Source of the DNA: Haloterrigena sp. KLK7
GTDB lineage: Archaea > Halobacteriota > Halobacteria > Halobacteriales > Natrialbaceae
Length of the DNA: 64,000 bases
Reading direction: 5' to 3'
Assembly (NCBI RefSeq): GCF_037914945.1
Contig: NZ_CP149787.1
Location: 186,001 to 250,000 of the forward strand
Below, in pieces: positions 42,808 through 51,378 of the stretch (positions within the stretch are counted from its first letter, which is position 1; each line of letters opens with the position of its first letter). Below the pieces are notes generated by a model, which was given only the letters and a program-made list of their open reading frames with translations, did no database searches and had not been told where the DNA came from. The position numbers were made by a program, and so were the translations under genes.

Positions 42808-42978
42808 ATGGCCGGATTGATTCAGCGCACGGCACAGGCGATCGATGAGATGTGGCAGTCGATCTGGCATGAGTCGAGTCGCGCCGAGAAAATCGTGATC
42901 GCCATCCTGCTTCTGGTCACCGGATTGGCCATCCCGGTGCTCCCGATCGTCTGGCTCGCCCGGCTTCTTGCCTCCTAA
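42808..42978 (+). CDS. Small membrane protein (56 residues)
   Basis: A 56-residue protein, MAGLIQRTAQAIDEMWQSIW then a hydrophobic span IVIAILLLVTGLAIPVLPIV ending LARLLAS. An amphipathic N-terminal helix plus one or two membrane passes (a Pro-hinged hairpin). Composition is unlike the surrounding shadow frames and supports a real gene. No family recognised. Confidence 0.6.
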   Translation: MAGLIQRTAQAIDEMWQSIWHESSRAEKIVIAILLLVTGLAIPVLPIVWLARLLAS

Positions 42979-43406
42979 GCACTGATGTGGCGCGGCGAGA
43001 GACGCGCGTGGCTGTGGCAGCTCCTCACCGACCTGCCGCATCGCAGCCCCCCGCTCCGGACGCGATGCGACGGCTGTCTGTCTCGAACTTGGCAGGTGGC
43101 GAGTCGGGGACCCACCCGACAGTGGGCACGCCACGTCTCTCACGCACGGCTCGCCCTGCCCGGCCGCGACAGCGACCGCTTCGACGCCGATGCGGTGCCC
43201 GCCGCCGCGGTCGTCGCTGGGGAGCAGCACCTCCAGCTCGGGGCGACCGCCGCGGACGAGCTCGCGGGCGGTGGACCACACGGGTGTCTGCGTGGTCGGT
43301 CAACCGGCCTGTGCCCACTCGCCGACCTGTCGTGTGCGCGAAGCGACCGCTCGCCGATCTCTCCCGGAACTGACTATTTTATACACCGGGACCGTAGCGC
43401 CAGGTG

Positions 43407-43838
43407 ATGCGTATCAGTGCCACCCATCATGTTGGCGTCGTTGTCACGGACCTGGACGCGGCCCTCGAGTTCTATGGTGAGACGCTCGGGCTCGAGGTGG
43501 TCGACGAGTTCACGCTCGCCGGCGAGGGGATCGCGACGGCGATCGATGTCGACGGCGCGACCGGCCACTTCGCCCACTTGACGGCCGGGACCGACGGGAC
43601 ACGCATCGAACTCATCGAATACGAGCCGGCCGGTGCCGACGCCCACCCGACGGCGATCAACCAGCACGGCGCCATCCACATCGGGTTCGCAGTGGCGGAT
43701 CTCCAGGCCTTCTACGAGGCGCTGCCCGCGGACGCCGACCCCCTCAGCAAACCCCAACAGGTCGAGCTCGGTCTCGAGATCCTGTTCTTCCGCGATCCCG
43801 ACGGGAACGTCATCGAAGTCGTCGAAACCGAGGGCTGA
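43407..43838 (+). CDS. VOC (glyoxalase/dioxygenase fold) family protein
   Basis: A 143-residue protein with two beta-alpha-beta-beta-beta modules. THHVGVVVTDLDAALEFYGE is the first, AIHIGFAVADLQAFYEALPA the second, and the end ILFFRDPDGNVIEVVET gives the usual metal-ligand Glu. Metal ligands (H9, E64-like in RIELIEYEP, H91-like, E139-like) appear retained, as in methylmalonyl-CoA epimerase or lactoylglutathione-lyase relatives; substrate unknown. ATG at 43407 is chosen over the adjacent GTG. Confidence 0.88.
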   Translation: MRISATHHVGVVVTDLDAALEFYGETLGLEVVDEFTLAGEGIATAIDVDGATGHFAHLTAGTDGTRIELIEYEPAGADAHPTAINQHGAIHIGFAVADLQAFYEALPADADPLSKPQQVELGLEILFFRDPDGNVIEVVETEG

Positions 43839-44362
43839 CTCGGGCGCGGCCGACGCCCTCGGGCCGGCCCCCCAGCCCGGATGTCCTGGCGTTGTGCGAC
43901 CGTCGCGTTGAGACGCAGGGCCGGCGGCAGCGCCACGGTAGTGGCAGATCGGTTCGCTGTCCACTTCCGGGTCGACGCGCGTCGGCAGGACGGCCCCTCT
44001 CCTCCCGCACTTGCCTCGCTGTAGTGGCCCGCGAACCGGTGTGCCAGCGGATAGGGTCATCGGCTGCGCGTCGTCTTCCCCGGTGTGGCCGTGGACGTGG
44101 GGTTCGAGTCCCAACGGTCCTGCGCGTTGCGGTCGGTAACGCCTGTGCGGGCTTGTGCGGCGTGGACGCCCGCGAGGATGGCAGCACGCCCCCAACGAGT
44201 GTGGGCACGACCATCGGTAGCGACGCTGAACGGGACGTGCGTCTGCGACCCGATTATAGGAGACTCGGAGGCCAGTAGCCGGATCCCTATTTTCCGTCGG
44301 GTTCCCTCTCACAGACTGGCTAATCCGAACAAATAACACTGAAACCCCATGAATGTGGGCTA
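43839..44362. other. Intergenic region of about 520 bp, no gene seen
   Basis: GC-rich, with shadow frames only, except an AT-richer end (44285-44360) that probably holds the promoter for the HTH_10 gene. A T-arm-like sequence near 44100 is not part of a complete tRNA. Confidence 0.4.
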
Positions 44363-45028
44363 ATGGCACTCATTGGGCGGGTAAAAATTGGACTTCTGTT
44401 CCTTCACGCGACATTCGAAGCAGTGCCCGATATCGTCCTCCAGCAAGAGGAGTTCCGCATTGTGTCAGGCGAACCCCGGCTGGCAGTCTGGGCATCGGGT
44501 GGTGATTTCGAGGCCTTCGAAGCCGCACTCGCCACTGATTCGACGGTTGCAGACGTCCAGCATCTCAGTGATCTCCACGAGAAACGATTGTATCAGATTA
44601 TCTTTCCGGAGGAGCGGGCACCGGACCAACTCTACCCGATTGCGCTGGAAGAAAATATCATTCCAGTTCGGTCGACGATAACGCGTGATGGAATCCATCT
44701 CACAGCCCGTTTTCCATCCCGTGAAGCGGTGGCCACCTTCCGTGACGCCTGTCGCGAGCGCGAGATCTCGTTTACGTTACAGCAGCTCTATCGCGAAGAA
44801 GGCGCGATGAACGACGGTGGGCTTGATAACCCGTTTGGCGTGACGGACCCACAGCGCGAGGCGCTTTTGCATGCCTTAGAAGCCGGGTACTTTGCCGTCC
44901 CACGCCAGACGAAACTAGGAACGCTTGCCGAGGACCTCGGGGTGTCCTCGGCAGCCTTATCGACACGGCTTCGGCGGGGGCAGCAGAACCTGCTTCAGCA
45001 GACGCTCGCTCAGGACGCGTCTACTTAA
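44363..45028 (+). CDS. HTH_10 (bacterio-opsin activator-type) regulator
   Basis: A 221-residue protein beginning MALIGRVKIGLLFLHATFEA. The N-terminal associated domain runs to about residue 150; the C-terminal HTH_10 is VTDPQREALLHALEAGYFAV, LGTLAEDLGVSSAALSTRLR, RGQQNLLQQTL. Predicted transcription activator of the Bat type. It is followed after 56 bp by a HalOD1-domain gene in the same direction, an arrangement repeated at 49931-51026. The paralogue at 30167 lacks the HalOD1 partner. Confidence 0.87.
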   Translation: MALIGRVKIGLLFLHATFEAVPDIVLQQEEFRIVSGEPRLAVWASGGDFEAFEAALATDSTVADVQHLSDLHEKRLYQIIFPEERAPDQLYPIALEENIIPVRSTITRDGIHLTARFPSREAVATFRDACREREISFTLQQLYREEGAMNDGGLDNPFGVTDPQREALLHALEAGYFAVPRQTKLGTLAEDLGVSSAALSTRLRRGQQNLLQQTLAQDAST

Positions 45029-45084
45029 AGCCCTAAGTAGAGTTAATCTGAGCTACTTCCCGCCGGGACAGCGAACGCACTCAC

Positions 45085-45387
45085 ATGGGACCGACTCAAC
45101 AAGCGACGGACCAAACGCCAGCGATGGCCGTTATTGAGGCCGTTGCATCCGTTTCTGGACGGCGTATTCGTTCACGACGCGACACTGACGGGGCTGAACA
45201 CGACGCACTGCCGCCCCTCTATGAGACGATCGATCCCGATGCCTTGAATGCGCTCTTTGACTCACCCGACGCTGCCAGCCACTCGGCAGTGACGGTCACT
45301 TTCAGGTATTGTGGCTATGACGTGATCGTTGAGGGGCCGGGGCAGGTAACAGTCACCGAGCGAGAGCGGCCCGAACGCGAGACGTGA
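45085..45387 (+). CDS. HalOD1 output domain protein
   Basis: A 100-residue protein. The core LPPLYETIDPDALNALFDSP followed by VTVTFRYCGYDVIVEGPGQV is the HalOD1 domain, a haloarchaeal predicted output module of two-component systems. It lies just downstream of an HTH_10 gene and is probably co-transcribed with it. Paralogue of 50673-51026. No kinase or receiver domain is attached, so it may receive its signal from a separate protein. Confidence 0.85.
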   Translation: MGPTQQATDQTPAMAVIEAVASVSGRRIRSRRDTDGAEHDALPPLYETIDPDALNALFDSPDAASHSAVTVTFRYCGYDVIVEGPGQVTVTERERPERET

Positions 45388-45591
45388 GGTGGCTGTACAC
45401 GTTATCGTCGACCCCATGTCGTGACCGCACGCTGCCGCGAGGGCGTCGGCGGTCGCCTCGAGGTTCGGTACGCGGATGACTTGGCGGCATCCGAGAACCT
45501 GCTGATGGAACACGCAGAGGATGGGTCGATGACTCGGCCCGCGGTCTCCCGAGAGAACACGACGGAGAGCGGACACCGCGAGGTGCCGCGC

Positions 45592-45750
45592 CTCGAGTGG
45601 GACGACCACCGTTGGCGACAACGGGGTCGCTCGACCAAAGAGGAACCCGCAAACCGGAGTACCCATGGCGATATGGGGAAATTTGCCTCCGGTGGCGCAG
45701 GCACGGCCTGAATCACCCACGCGGAGGAATCCCACCCTTTCAGGGGTGGG
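45592..45750 (+). mobile_element. IS1341-type (TnpB) 3'-end remnant
   Basis: The frame from 45592 reads LEWDDHRWRQRGRSTKEEPA then NRSTHGDMGKFASGGAGTA and stops at 45709-45711; this is the C-terminal tail of a TnpB subfamily distinct from the complete one at 36790. A hairpin follows at 45731-45750 (CCCACCC-TTTCAG-GGGTGGG). The catalytic region is absent. The part upstream (45421-45591) is open but not recognisably TnpB. Confidence 0.65.
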
Positions 45751-45771
45751 AGGAAGTCAAACTCGAGAGAG

Positions 45772-46746
45772 CTACGCCTGGGACTGTGCCGCTTGGATCC
45801 AATCGGATGCGCGATCCTCCGAGATCTCCGCGGCGGACGCCACGGTGTGTGCTTCCGTGCTCGCGAGGTCGGCAACGGTCTCGATTCCCGCGTCGGCGAG
45901 GCGCTCGGCGTAGACCTGGCCGACTCCTTCGAGGTTCTGCAGGTTCTGCTCCGCGGCGTCTGGTCCCTCTTCGCTTGCGTTTTCGATCGCGTCGGTGGTT
46001 TCGTCGACGACGTCTTCGGTCGCGTCGGCGGTTTCGTCGACGAGAACCTGCGCTTCCGCCTGGCTCGTTTCGGCGACTGCTTGGGTCTGCTGCTGGACAG
46101 TCTCGGCGACGTCTTCAGTCTGCTGCTGGACAGTCTCGGCGGTCTGTTCGGTGCGCTTGATGCCCTCGACGGTCTGCTGTTCGGTTTCCTGCTGTGCTTC
46201 GAGGAAGGACTCGGTGGATTCCGCGAGCACTACTTTCTGCTGATCGGAGAGTTCGCTGACCGCTTCGTGAATCTCCGCCTCGAACTCATCCCAGGCCTCG
46301 TCCTGGGTTCGTTCGAACTCGTCGAACTGCTGATCGACGGCCGAGCGGATGTCGAACTCGTCCTCGTCGAGCGCTGACTCCAGCGCGTCGAACTGTGCGT
46401 GCAGCATCTGCTGGAACAGGTCGGCGCTCTGCTCGAACCCCTCGTTCAGCAGCTTTTGGGTCTGGTCGGCCCCTTCCTCGAACTGATCGTCGACGGTCGA
46501 TCGAACGTCGAACTGCTCCTCGTCGAGCGCCGATTCCAACGCGTCGAGCTGGGCGTCGAAGAGCTTCCGCGCGAGTTCGGTACCCTGGCGCTGTGCGCTT
46601 CGCTGCACTGCGAACCCGTTTTGCAGGAACGATTCGGCCGCATTCTCCTGGAACTGGAGCCCCTGCTCGAAGAGCTGCTGGCTCTGTTTGATCGACTGTC
46701 GTTGCAGTTCGAACGTCGCTTCGATTGGCGTGGTTGCGTTAGTCAT
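45772..46746 (-). CDS. Phasin-like coiled-coil protein with C-terminal HhH
   Basis: A 324-residue protein, very rich in Gln, Glu, Asp and Ala. Residues 1-150 (ATFELQRQSIKQSQQLFEQG, then two related blocks LDALESALDEEQFDVRS and FDALESALDEDEFDIRS) resemble a phasin-like helical bundle that coats polyhydroxyalkanoate granules. A coiled-coil stretch with QQQTEDVAETVQQQTQAVAE follows, and the C-terminus has a helix-hairpin-helix (LEGVGQVYAERLADAGIETV). The phasin assignment is tentative. No PHA synthase is nearby. Confidence 0.62.
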   Translation of the reverse strand: MTNATTPIEATFELQRQSIKQSQQLFEQGLQFQENAAESFLQNGFAVQRSAQRQGTELARKLFDAQLDALESALDEEQFDVRSTVDDQFEEGADQTQKLLNEGFEQSADLFQQMLHAQFDALESALDEDEFDIRSAVDQQFDEFERTQDEAWDEFEAEIHEAVSELSDQQKVVLAESTESFLEAQQETEQQTVEGIKRTEQTAETVQQQTEDVAETVQQQTQAVAETSQAEAQVLVDETADATEDVVDETTDAIENASEEGPDAAEQNLQNLEGVGQVYAERLADAGIETVADLASTEAHTVASAAEISEDRASDWIQAAQSQA

Positions 46747-47050
46747 GGGTCTGATTGGTGACAGTGACGAGGGCTTCGGATCCCTCGTTGCTGTTTCCTA
46801 TCCAGACGGAACGGACCGACACGCATAAACCGTACCCTTGCATGGTTTTGAGAGACAATAGATGGTATCAGAATACATCAAATAACGATAGTTTCCACCA
46901 GTTCGATAGTCAAGAAAAGAGGATACGAGCTATCTGTAGGCTTTCTTTAGATACGATAAAACCTATGCGACGCAGACGAACGACCAAGGAAACGAGGACG
47001 AATCGGGAGGTTTGATCGATTAAGTGAGACCGGATTCAAAAGAACCAGCT
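46747..47050. other. Intergenic region between divergent genes
   Basis: About 300 bp, AT-richer than the surroundings (around 46850-46970), likely containing promoters for the leftward phasin-like gene and the rightward small membrane protein. No gene is visible. Confidence 0.4.
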
Positions 47051-47224
47051 ATGGGCGATTCGGGAAGTTTGTTCGATCGAGCGAGAGCGAAGTACGGGCT
47101 CGGTGCGCTACTCATTGCTACGGAGGCAGTCCTATTTTTCTTCCCTGAGCCCATTACATCGACCGTAGGTCTCGCATTGATTGGTATGAGGGCGCTCATC
47201 TGGCTCGTCAGTTGGCTCCGATAG
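47051..47224 (+). CDS. Small two-helix membrane protein (57 residues)
   Basis: A 57-residue protein, MGDSGSLFDRARAKYGLGAL followed by LIATEAVLFFFPEPITSTVG and LALIGMRALIWLVSWLR. Two hydrophobic helices separated by a Pro/Glu loop form a hairpin in the membrane. Conserved-looking haloarchaeal small membrane protein; function unknown. The ATG at 47051 is chosen over an upstream GTG at 47024. Confidence 0.65.
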   Translation: MGDSGSLFDRARAKYGLGALLIATEAVLFFFPEPITSTVGLALIGMRALIWLVSWLR

Positions 47225-47759
47225 AAAAGCAGGTCTATTGATCGGCTGATTCGGTGCAAATCACTCGGAACACATGATGCTGGTTTTGTAAATAGTTGAT
47301 ATTAAAAGTCACCTTGGAGTGACTTTAGCTCCGGAGCGGAGCAGCGTGAGGGACGGGAGACACTGCTCGTCACGAGCATTCTCCCCCCGTCGCGCGGTGG
47401 ATGCACACCGAATCGTCACCCCCCTCGTCTCGTGTGATATCCGTTTGGCCAGTTTGAGCAACTGTCATTCGATCCTGCAGAAAACGGTGGGCTGGAGGTC
47501 CTCACGCAGGGGACCACGGCCCACGACTTCTCACGGCGACCAGTACGTCCGGCTCGTCGGGACTCCACGCCTGCAGTTCGACACTCGGCACAACGGCCGG
47601 GCCCGGCCACGGGCCAGCCGGGGCTGGCTCACCGATCACCCCTCCGCTACCGGCCGCGACTCGCCGACAGCGGCAGCTGACTACCAGCTGTCTGGACCGT
47701 CTGTGTCTGCTGACAGTCCGGAGCGGATGCTTTTATTCCCGGAGGTTGAGCCTGTCGGT
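47225..47759. other. Intergenic region of about 535 bp, no gene seen
   Basis: AT-richer at left (47225-47320), then GC-rich shadow frames. The sequence just upstream of 47760 (47728-47745, GCTTTTATTCCCGGAG) may be a promoter for the following gene. Confidence 0.4.
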
Positions 47760-48083
47760 ATGGCAGACGACGCGCACCCAACGATGCAGTCTCAGTTCAC
47801 CGGCGGTCTCGACCTGTGCGGGGCGCTCGCCGCCCTCAACATTGAGTTTCTCGACGTCTCGTCCGAGCGCGCGATTGCGATCGACGGCCGCTCGATTCTC
47901 AATCTCGAGGTCGTTGACGGCCACCTGACCGACACGTGGACCGTCGAGATCGGCCTCCTCGATCAGCCGCCGACCGCGTCCGCGGCGCCACACGCCTGCC
48001 TGGAGGCGTTTGCGCACCGTCTCGAAACAGCGGCCGCGACCGAACAGCGCGGGATCGACGGGTCGGGCGCGAGTCCGTCGTGA
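47760..48083 (+). CDS. Conserved-looking hypothetical protein (HalOD1-like?)
   Basis: A 107-residue protein, MADDAHPTMQSQFTGGLDLC then GALAALNIEFLDVSSERAIA and ILNLEVVDGHLTDTWTVEIG. It alternates short beta-strand-like segments and ends in a helix (LEAFAHRLETAAATEQRG). The acidic composition supports a real gene. Resemblance to HalOD1 is weak and not relied upon. No operon partner. Confidence 0.55.
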   Translation: MADDAHPTMQSQFTGGLDLCGALAALNIEFLDVSSERAIAIDGRSILNLEVVDGHLTDTWTVEIGLLDQPPTASAAPHACLEAFAHRLETAAATEQRGIDGSGASPS

Positions 48084-48876
48084 ACCGACGCACTCGCCCA
48101 GGCCAGTGTGGCCGCTGTGGCCCGGCCACGATGCCCGCTGTCCAGTCGCTGCAGTCGGTCCAGTCTCCCGTTGCGGGGCGTCTGGGCGCGGGTGCTGCCT
48201 GTCGGCGGAGGTGCGTTCCAGCACCCGCGCCGCGCGGAACGCGACCACTCGCCGGTGCCCTGGCTGCCGGGATCGGTAGCTGCCGCAGCGTTCGGTTCGC
48301 CGCCGCTTGTCGCTGCTAGCGGGTGCCACGCGTCGGCCGCGAGTGACCCGGCCACAGGCCAGGACCGAATCCGCGTCGCCTGGAGGTGTCGGCCTCTAGG
48401 TCCGACACGCGTCTCACGTCGCTGACCGACCACCTGGCAACCGGCTGCACGACTCGCGACTCCGTCCACAGCCCTCCAGCTTCTCGTGGCCCGTCACGCA
48501 GGCGTCGTGGACGGCTCTCTGCGCTGGTGAGTCGGAAGCGGCGGGTGGTCGACGACCCCTGCAGGGAGCAGGCTCACGGACACGGTAGTGTACTGGCTGG
48601 TCGTTCTGAATGCGTCCCTCTTGGCTGCCGGGCGTTCCCCTCACCGTCGAGCCCCGAGGCACTCGCCCTAGTCGTCCTGGAAAAACGGTCTGGGGGGTTT
48701 GAGCGTAGGGGTGGGGGGGAGGGGGGAGGGGAACCACTCGCGGCGTCGCCACAGAGCATGGTGTAACGCTGGGGGTGGCGCGGTGTCTCACAGGAGCTCA
48801 TTCCTTCCCGTGGGCCGCGAGTGTGCATGAGAGTATCACCCGTTGGCATATAAAACTAATTTGAACTCATCGCTAG
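48084..48876. other. Intergenic region of about 790 bp with a G-rich tract
   Basis: No credible gene. At 48692-48731 four or more runs of G (GGGGGG, GGGG, GGGGGGG, GGGGGG, GGGG) lie close together, a strong candidate for quadruplex formation on the plus strand. The part around 48840-48860 is AT-rich. Confidence 0.45.
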
Positions 48877-48904
48877 TTGTCGCGTCACTGCTGGCACTCG
48901 CGGA

Positions 48905-49125
48905 CAGCGGACGGGGTCGTCGGCGTCCCGCTCACACTCGAGGCGTGTCTCGAGCTGGTCGCCGACGCCCATCCCCAGTCCGCGTGGGCGACCGCGCGTG
49001 AGCGCCTCGCGGGGGTGGTGGAGACGCTGCCGTGGGCCCTCGAGTGGCCGTGGCCGGGCGCCGAGTCCACCCTCGCGGACGATGCGGAACGAGAAATCCT
49101 CGCAGCTGACGCTCGCAGCCGACAC
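48905..49125 (+). pseudogene. Remnant of an LEACLxxV-motif protein (tentative)
   Basis: The frame reads GVPLTLEACLELVADAHPQS then AWATARERLAGVVETLPWAL. A second fragment at about 52100-52200 reads RFTPDQLEACLGVVDDARGQ PVWSAEWERR. Both share LEACLxxVxDA and a Trp-containing helix, so they look like pieces of one plasmid-type protein family that I cannot name. Neither has a clear start or complete length. Confidence 0.35.
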
Positions 49126-49170
49126 GGACTGAAACCTGCCAGATTGGAGTCCCCTGTTCGCTGCGTGAGA

Positions 49171-49614
49171 CTACGATGGGACTGGGGGTAACTCGACCGC
49201 CTGGATCCAGAACCGTTCAATCGATTGGACGAGTGAGATAAACTCAGCGGGGTCAGTCGGTTTCGTCAGGTATGCATTCGCCGCTAAGTCGTAGCTTTTG
49301 CTGATATCCCCCTCGTCTTCCGAGCTTGTGAGGACAAGAATCGGTAGATGCGAGAGGTCTGGATCATTCCTGATATGCCTGAGTACATCGTATCCATCCT
49401 TCTTTGGGAGATTCAAATCCAGCAGGATGAGTTCCGGATACGCGGATGTCCCCGTTTGCTCTTCCTGAGCCAGCACCTCCAGGGCCTCAACGCCGTCCAT
49501 AGCGATCTGGAGTGCGACCTCAATATCTATCTCTTTGAACGCCTCCTCGATCAGACGGACATCGCCGGGATTGTCCTCAACAAGGAGAATCTCAATTGCG
49601 GTCGAGCTGGTCAT
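49171..49614 (-). CDS. Single-domain response regulator (Rcp1-like receiver)
   Basis: A 147-residue receiver: acidic pair in LLVEDNPGD, phospho-acceptor D66 (LILLDLNLP), switch T96 (LTSSEDEGD) and K118 (LTKPTDPAEF). No output domain. Close paralogue of 768-1226, sharing the unusual end ELPPVPS. An orphan receiver; possible phospho-donor is the histidine kinase at 38952-40523. Probably acts in a phosphorelay or by protein contact. Confidence 0.92.
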   Translation of the reverse strand: MTSSTAIEILLVEDNPGDVRLIEEAFKEIDIEVALQIAMDGVEALEVLAQEEQTGTSAYPELILLDLNLPKKDGYDVLRHIRNDPDLSHLPILVLTSSEDEGDISKSYDLAANAYLTKPTDPAEFISLVQSIERFWIQAVELPPVPS

Positions 49615-49930
49615 TGGCGCATCGCCTTCCCTGTCAATCCGGGTATCTGATTCTGCACGATCTTACGCTGGCCCACCACCTGCCAATACGGCCAATCCAT
49701 GTCGGTGTTGGGCCGTCTAGTCCTGTCGTGTAGGTAACGGACGGGGTTCCATGTGGTAGGGGTTTATACAACCGGCTAATAGCAGTCTGGAGAGTGTTGT
49801 CTTCGGGGAAGGGGCCTCCGGCCGGGCGTCCAGGCGATCCCCGCTCCTGTCAGAACACCTATTATCCCACAATCGATTTCATTTCCTCCCCTGATTCCTT
49901 ATGCGGCGGGATCGTAGCAACCGGTATCCC
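49615..49930. promoter_or_regulatory. Divergent intergenic region with a TATA-like element
   Basis: A 316-bp gap between divergent genes. GGGGTTTATACAACC near 49766-49780 resembles an archaeal TATA box reading rightwards, but it lies about 150 bp before the HTH_10 start, so a longer leader or another promoter must be assumed. No gene is visible. Confidence 0.35.
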
Positions 49931-50584
49931 ATGAGTGTGGTTGCTGAATTTACCATTCCCCCAGAGGTACTTCCATTCGGCGAGACGCTTGTCACAACAC
50001 CGAACACAGAAATCGAGGTCGAACGGATTGTCCCGACGCAGGAATCTGCGTTACCGTTTTTTTGGGTGTGGGGGTGTGAACCAGAGATCTTCCTGGAGGA
50101 CGCTGAAACAGAACCAAACGTTTCAAACATCAATTTACTGTCGCAGGTTGAAGACGGTGCGTTGTTCCAGGCTGAATGGGCGCCGGATGCACATTTGATC
50201 AACGGAATCAGACAGCTGGATGCGACCATTATTGAAGCGGTTGGGACCGCTGACCACTGGCGGTTCGAAGTGCGGACTCAGGACCAATCGGCATTCAGTG
50301 ACTTTCAGGACATCTTCGAGGAAGAGGGGGTTTCTATCGAGTTGCAGCGACTTTATGACCTTGAACAGCTCGTGGAGGGGAACTATCAGTCATTGACGCC
50401 AGAACAGCGCGAAGCGTTGATCGCAGCCTACCAGGAGGGCTATTACGACCAACCGCGCCAAACCACGCAAGAAGAACTCGGTGAGCAGTTCGAGATCTCT
50501 CATCGCGCTGTCTCGGATCGAATCCGACGTGGGACGCAGAATCTGATTGCTGAAACATTGCTGCCGTCGGCAAAACAAGAATGA
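49931..50584 (+). CDS. HTH_10 (bacterio-opsin activator-type) regulator
   Basis: A 217-residue protein beginning MSVVAEFTIPPEVLPFGETL, the canonical family start. The N-terminal domain is followed by the HTH_10 TPEQREALIAAYQEGYYDQP, EELGEQFEISHRAVSDRIRR, GTQNLIAETL. Third paralogue with 30167 and 44363. The downstream HalOD1 gene (50673) and zinc-finger gene (51023) follow in the same direction, so the three probably form an operon. The upstream ATG at 49901 is not favoured. Confidence 0.88.
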   Translation: MSVVAEFTIPPEVLPFGETLVTTPNTEIEVERIVPTQESALPFFWVWGCEPEIFLEDAETEPNVSNINLLSQVEDGALFQAEWAPDAHLINGIRQLDATIIEAVGTADHWRFEVRTQDQSAFSDFQDIFEEEGVSIELQRLYDLEQLVEGNYQSLTPEQREALIAAYQEGYYDQPRQTTQEELGEQFEISHRAVSDRIRRGTQNLIAETLLPSAKQE

Positions 50585-50672
50585 CGTCTCATTGCTGCTT
50601 GGCATCACTCGACGTATAAACCCGTTCCATGTGGAATCCGGTTCGTTACCCGTCAAACCGGATTAGACGAAG

Positions 50673-51026
50673 ATGAGAACCCACATGGATCTGTACAAAC
50701 CACAGGACGAGAAGCCGCTGTACGCGTTTACCTGGTCAGAGTCGGAGCAACCGAGTTCCGCTCTCGTCATCGCTCTCTCTGAAGTTAACGGGACCGATCC
50801 CATGGATCTCGAGCCGCTCTACAATGTTCTAGATCCCGATGCACTGAACAGTCTCTTCGACTCAACAGGATCTTCACGGCTTGCTGGGAGTGTCTCATTT
50901 GAGTACTGCGGGTACCAAGTCACCATTGAAGCAGATGGAGGCGGATGCATCTCTGAACTGGCTGACAGTGATACCGCCTCGCTGTCGATGCAATCGGTTG
51001 CTGGACAGCTGGAGGGGAATCTATGA
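50673..51026 (+). CDS. HalOD1 output domain protein
   Basis: A 117-residue protein with the HalOD1 core LEPLYNVLDPDALNSLFDST followed by GSVSFEYCGYQVTIEADGGG. It is paralogous to 45085-45387 and occupies the same position after an HTH_10 gene. Its stop overlaps the ATG of the next gene (ATGA at 51023-51026), so the downstream zinc-finger protein is translationally coupled. Start is ATG 50673; a second Met lies four codons in. Confidence 0.86.
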   Translation: MRTHMDLYKPQDEKPLYAFTWSESEQPSSALVIALSEVNGTDPMDLEPLYNVLDPDALNSLFDSTGSSRLAGSVSFEYCGYQVTIEADGGGCISELADSDTASLSMQSVAGQLEGNL

Positions 51027-51241
51027 AGTCGCCGTCGATCCAGTGGAACAAAGAGAGTGGTGCTGACAGCACCGGGGAAGAGAGGGCGCAGACCGTGCTC
51101 TCACAGGACACGACGATCAACTATTGTCTCCACTGTGACTGGCAGGCCCGTGCGTCAAACGGGCAGACGAAACAGGAGCGCTCGCAAGAGGCAATTGATC
51201 ATCACGTAGAGACAGGCCATCCGATCGATTCAATCAGATAG
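51023..51241 (+). CDS. Small C2H2-type zinc protein, coupled to HalOD1
   Basis: A 72-residue protein. INYCLHCDWQARASNGQTKQ ERSQEAIDHHVETGHPIDSI contains CxxC followed at a distance by H and H (HHVETGH), a C2H2-type finger that could bind zinc and nucleic acid or protein. It begins on the ATG overlapping the HalOD1 stop. Cotranscription suggests a role in the same HTH_10/HalOD1 signalling unit. No family name recognised. Confidence 0.7.
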   Translation: MKSPSIQWNKESGADSTGEERAQTVLSQDTTINYCLHCDWQARASNGQTKQERSQEAIDHHVETGHPIDSIR

Positions 51242-51378
51242 AGTCCAGTTGTCCGTGAGACCGGTGCCGGATCGATAGCGGTCTGCCGTGCCTCGTTTTG
51301 CGTATCTGGTCTTCTGCCAGCTGTGGCGCTCTGGCTGGTGATCGGCCGTCCCCGGCTGCGCTTCAGGCGCTGTGAGCA

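Noticed and set aside
44075-44130. tRNA T-arm-like sequence (GGGGTTCGAGTCCC)
   Set aside because: No matching acceptor stem, D-arm or anticodon arm upstream within 90 bp, and the T stem has a mismatch.
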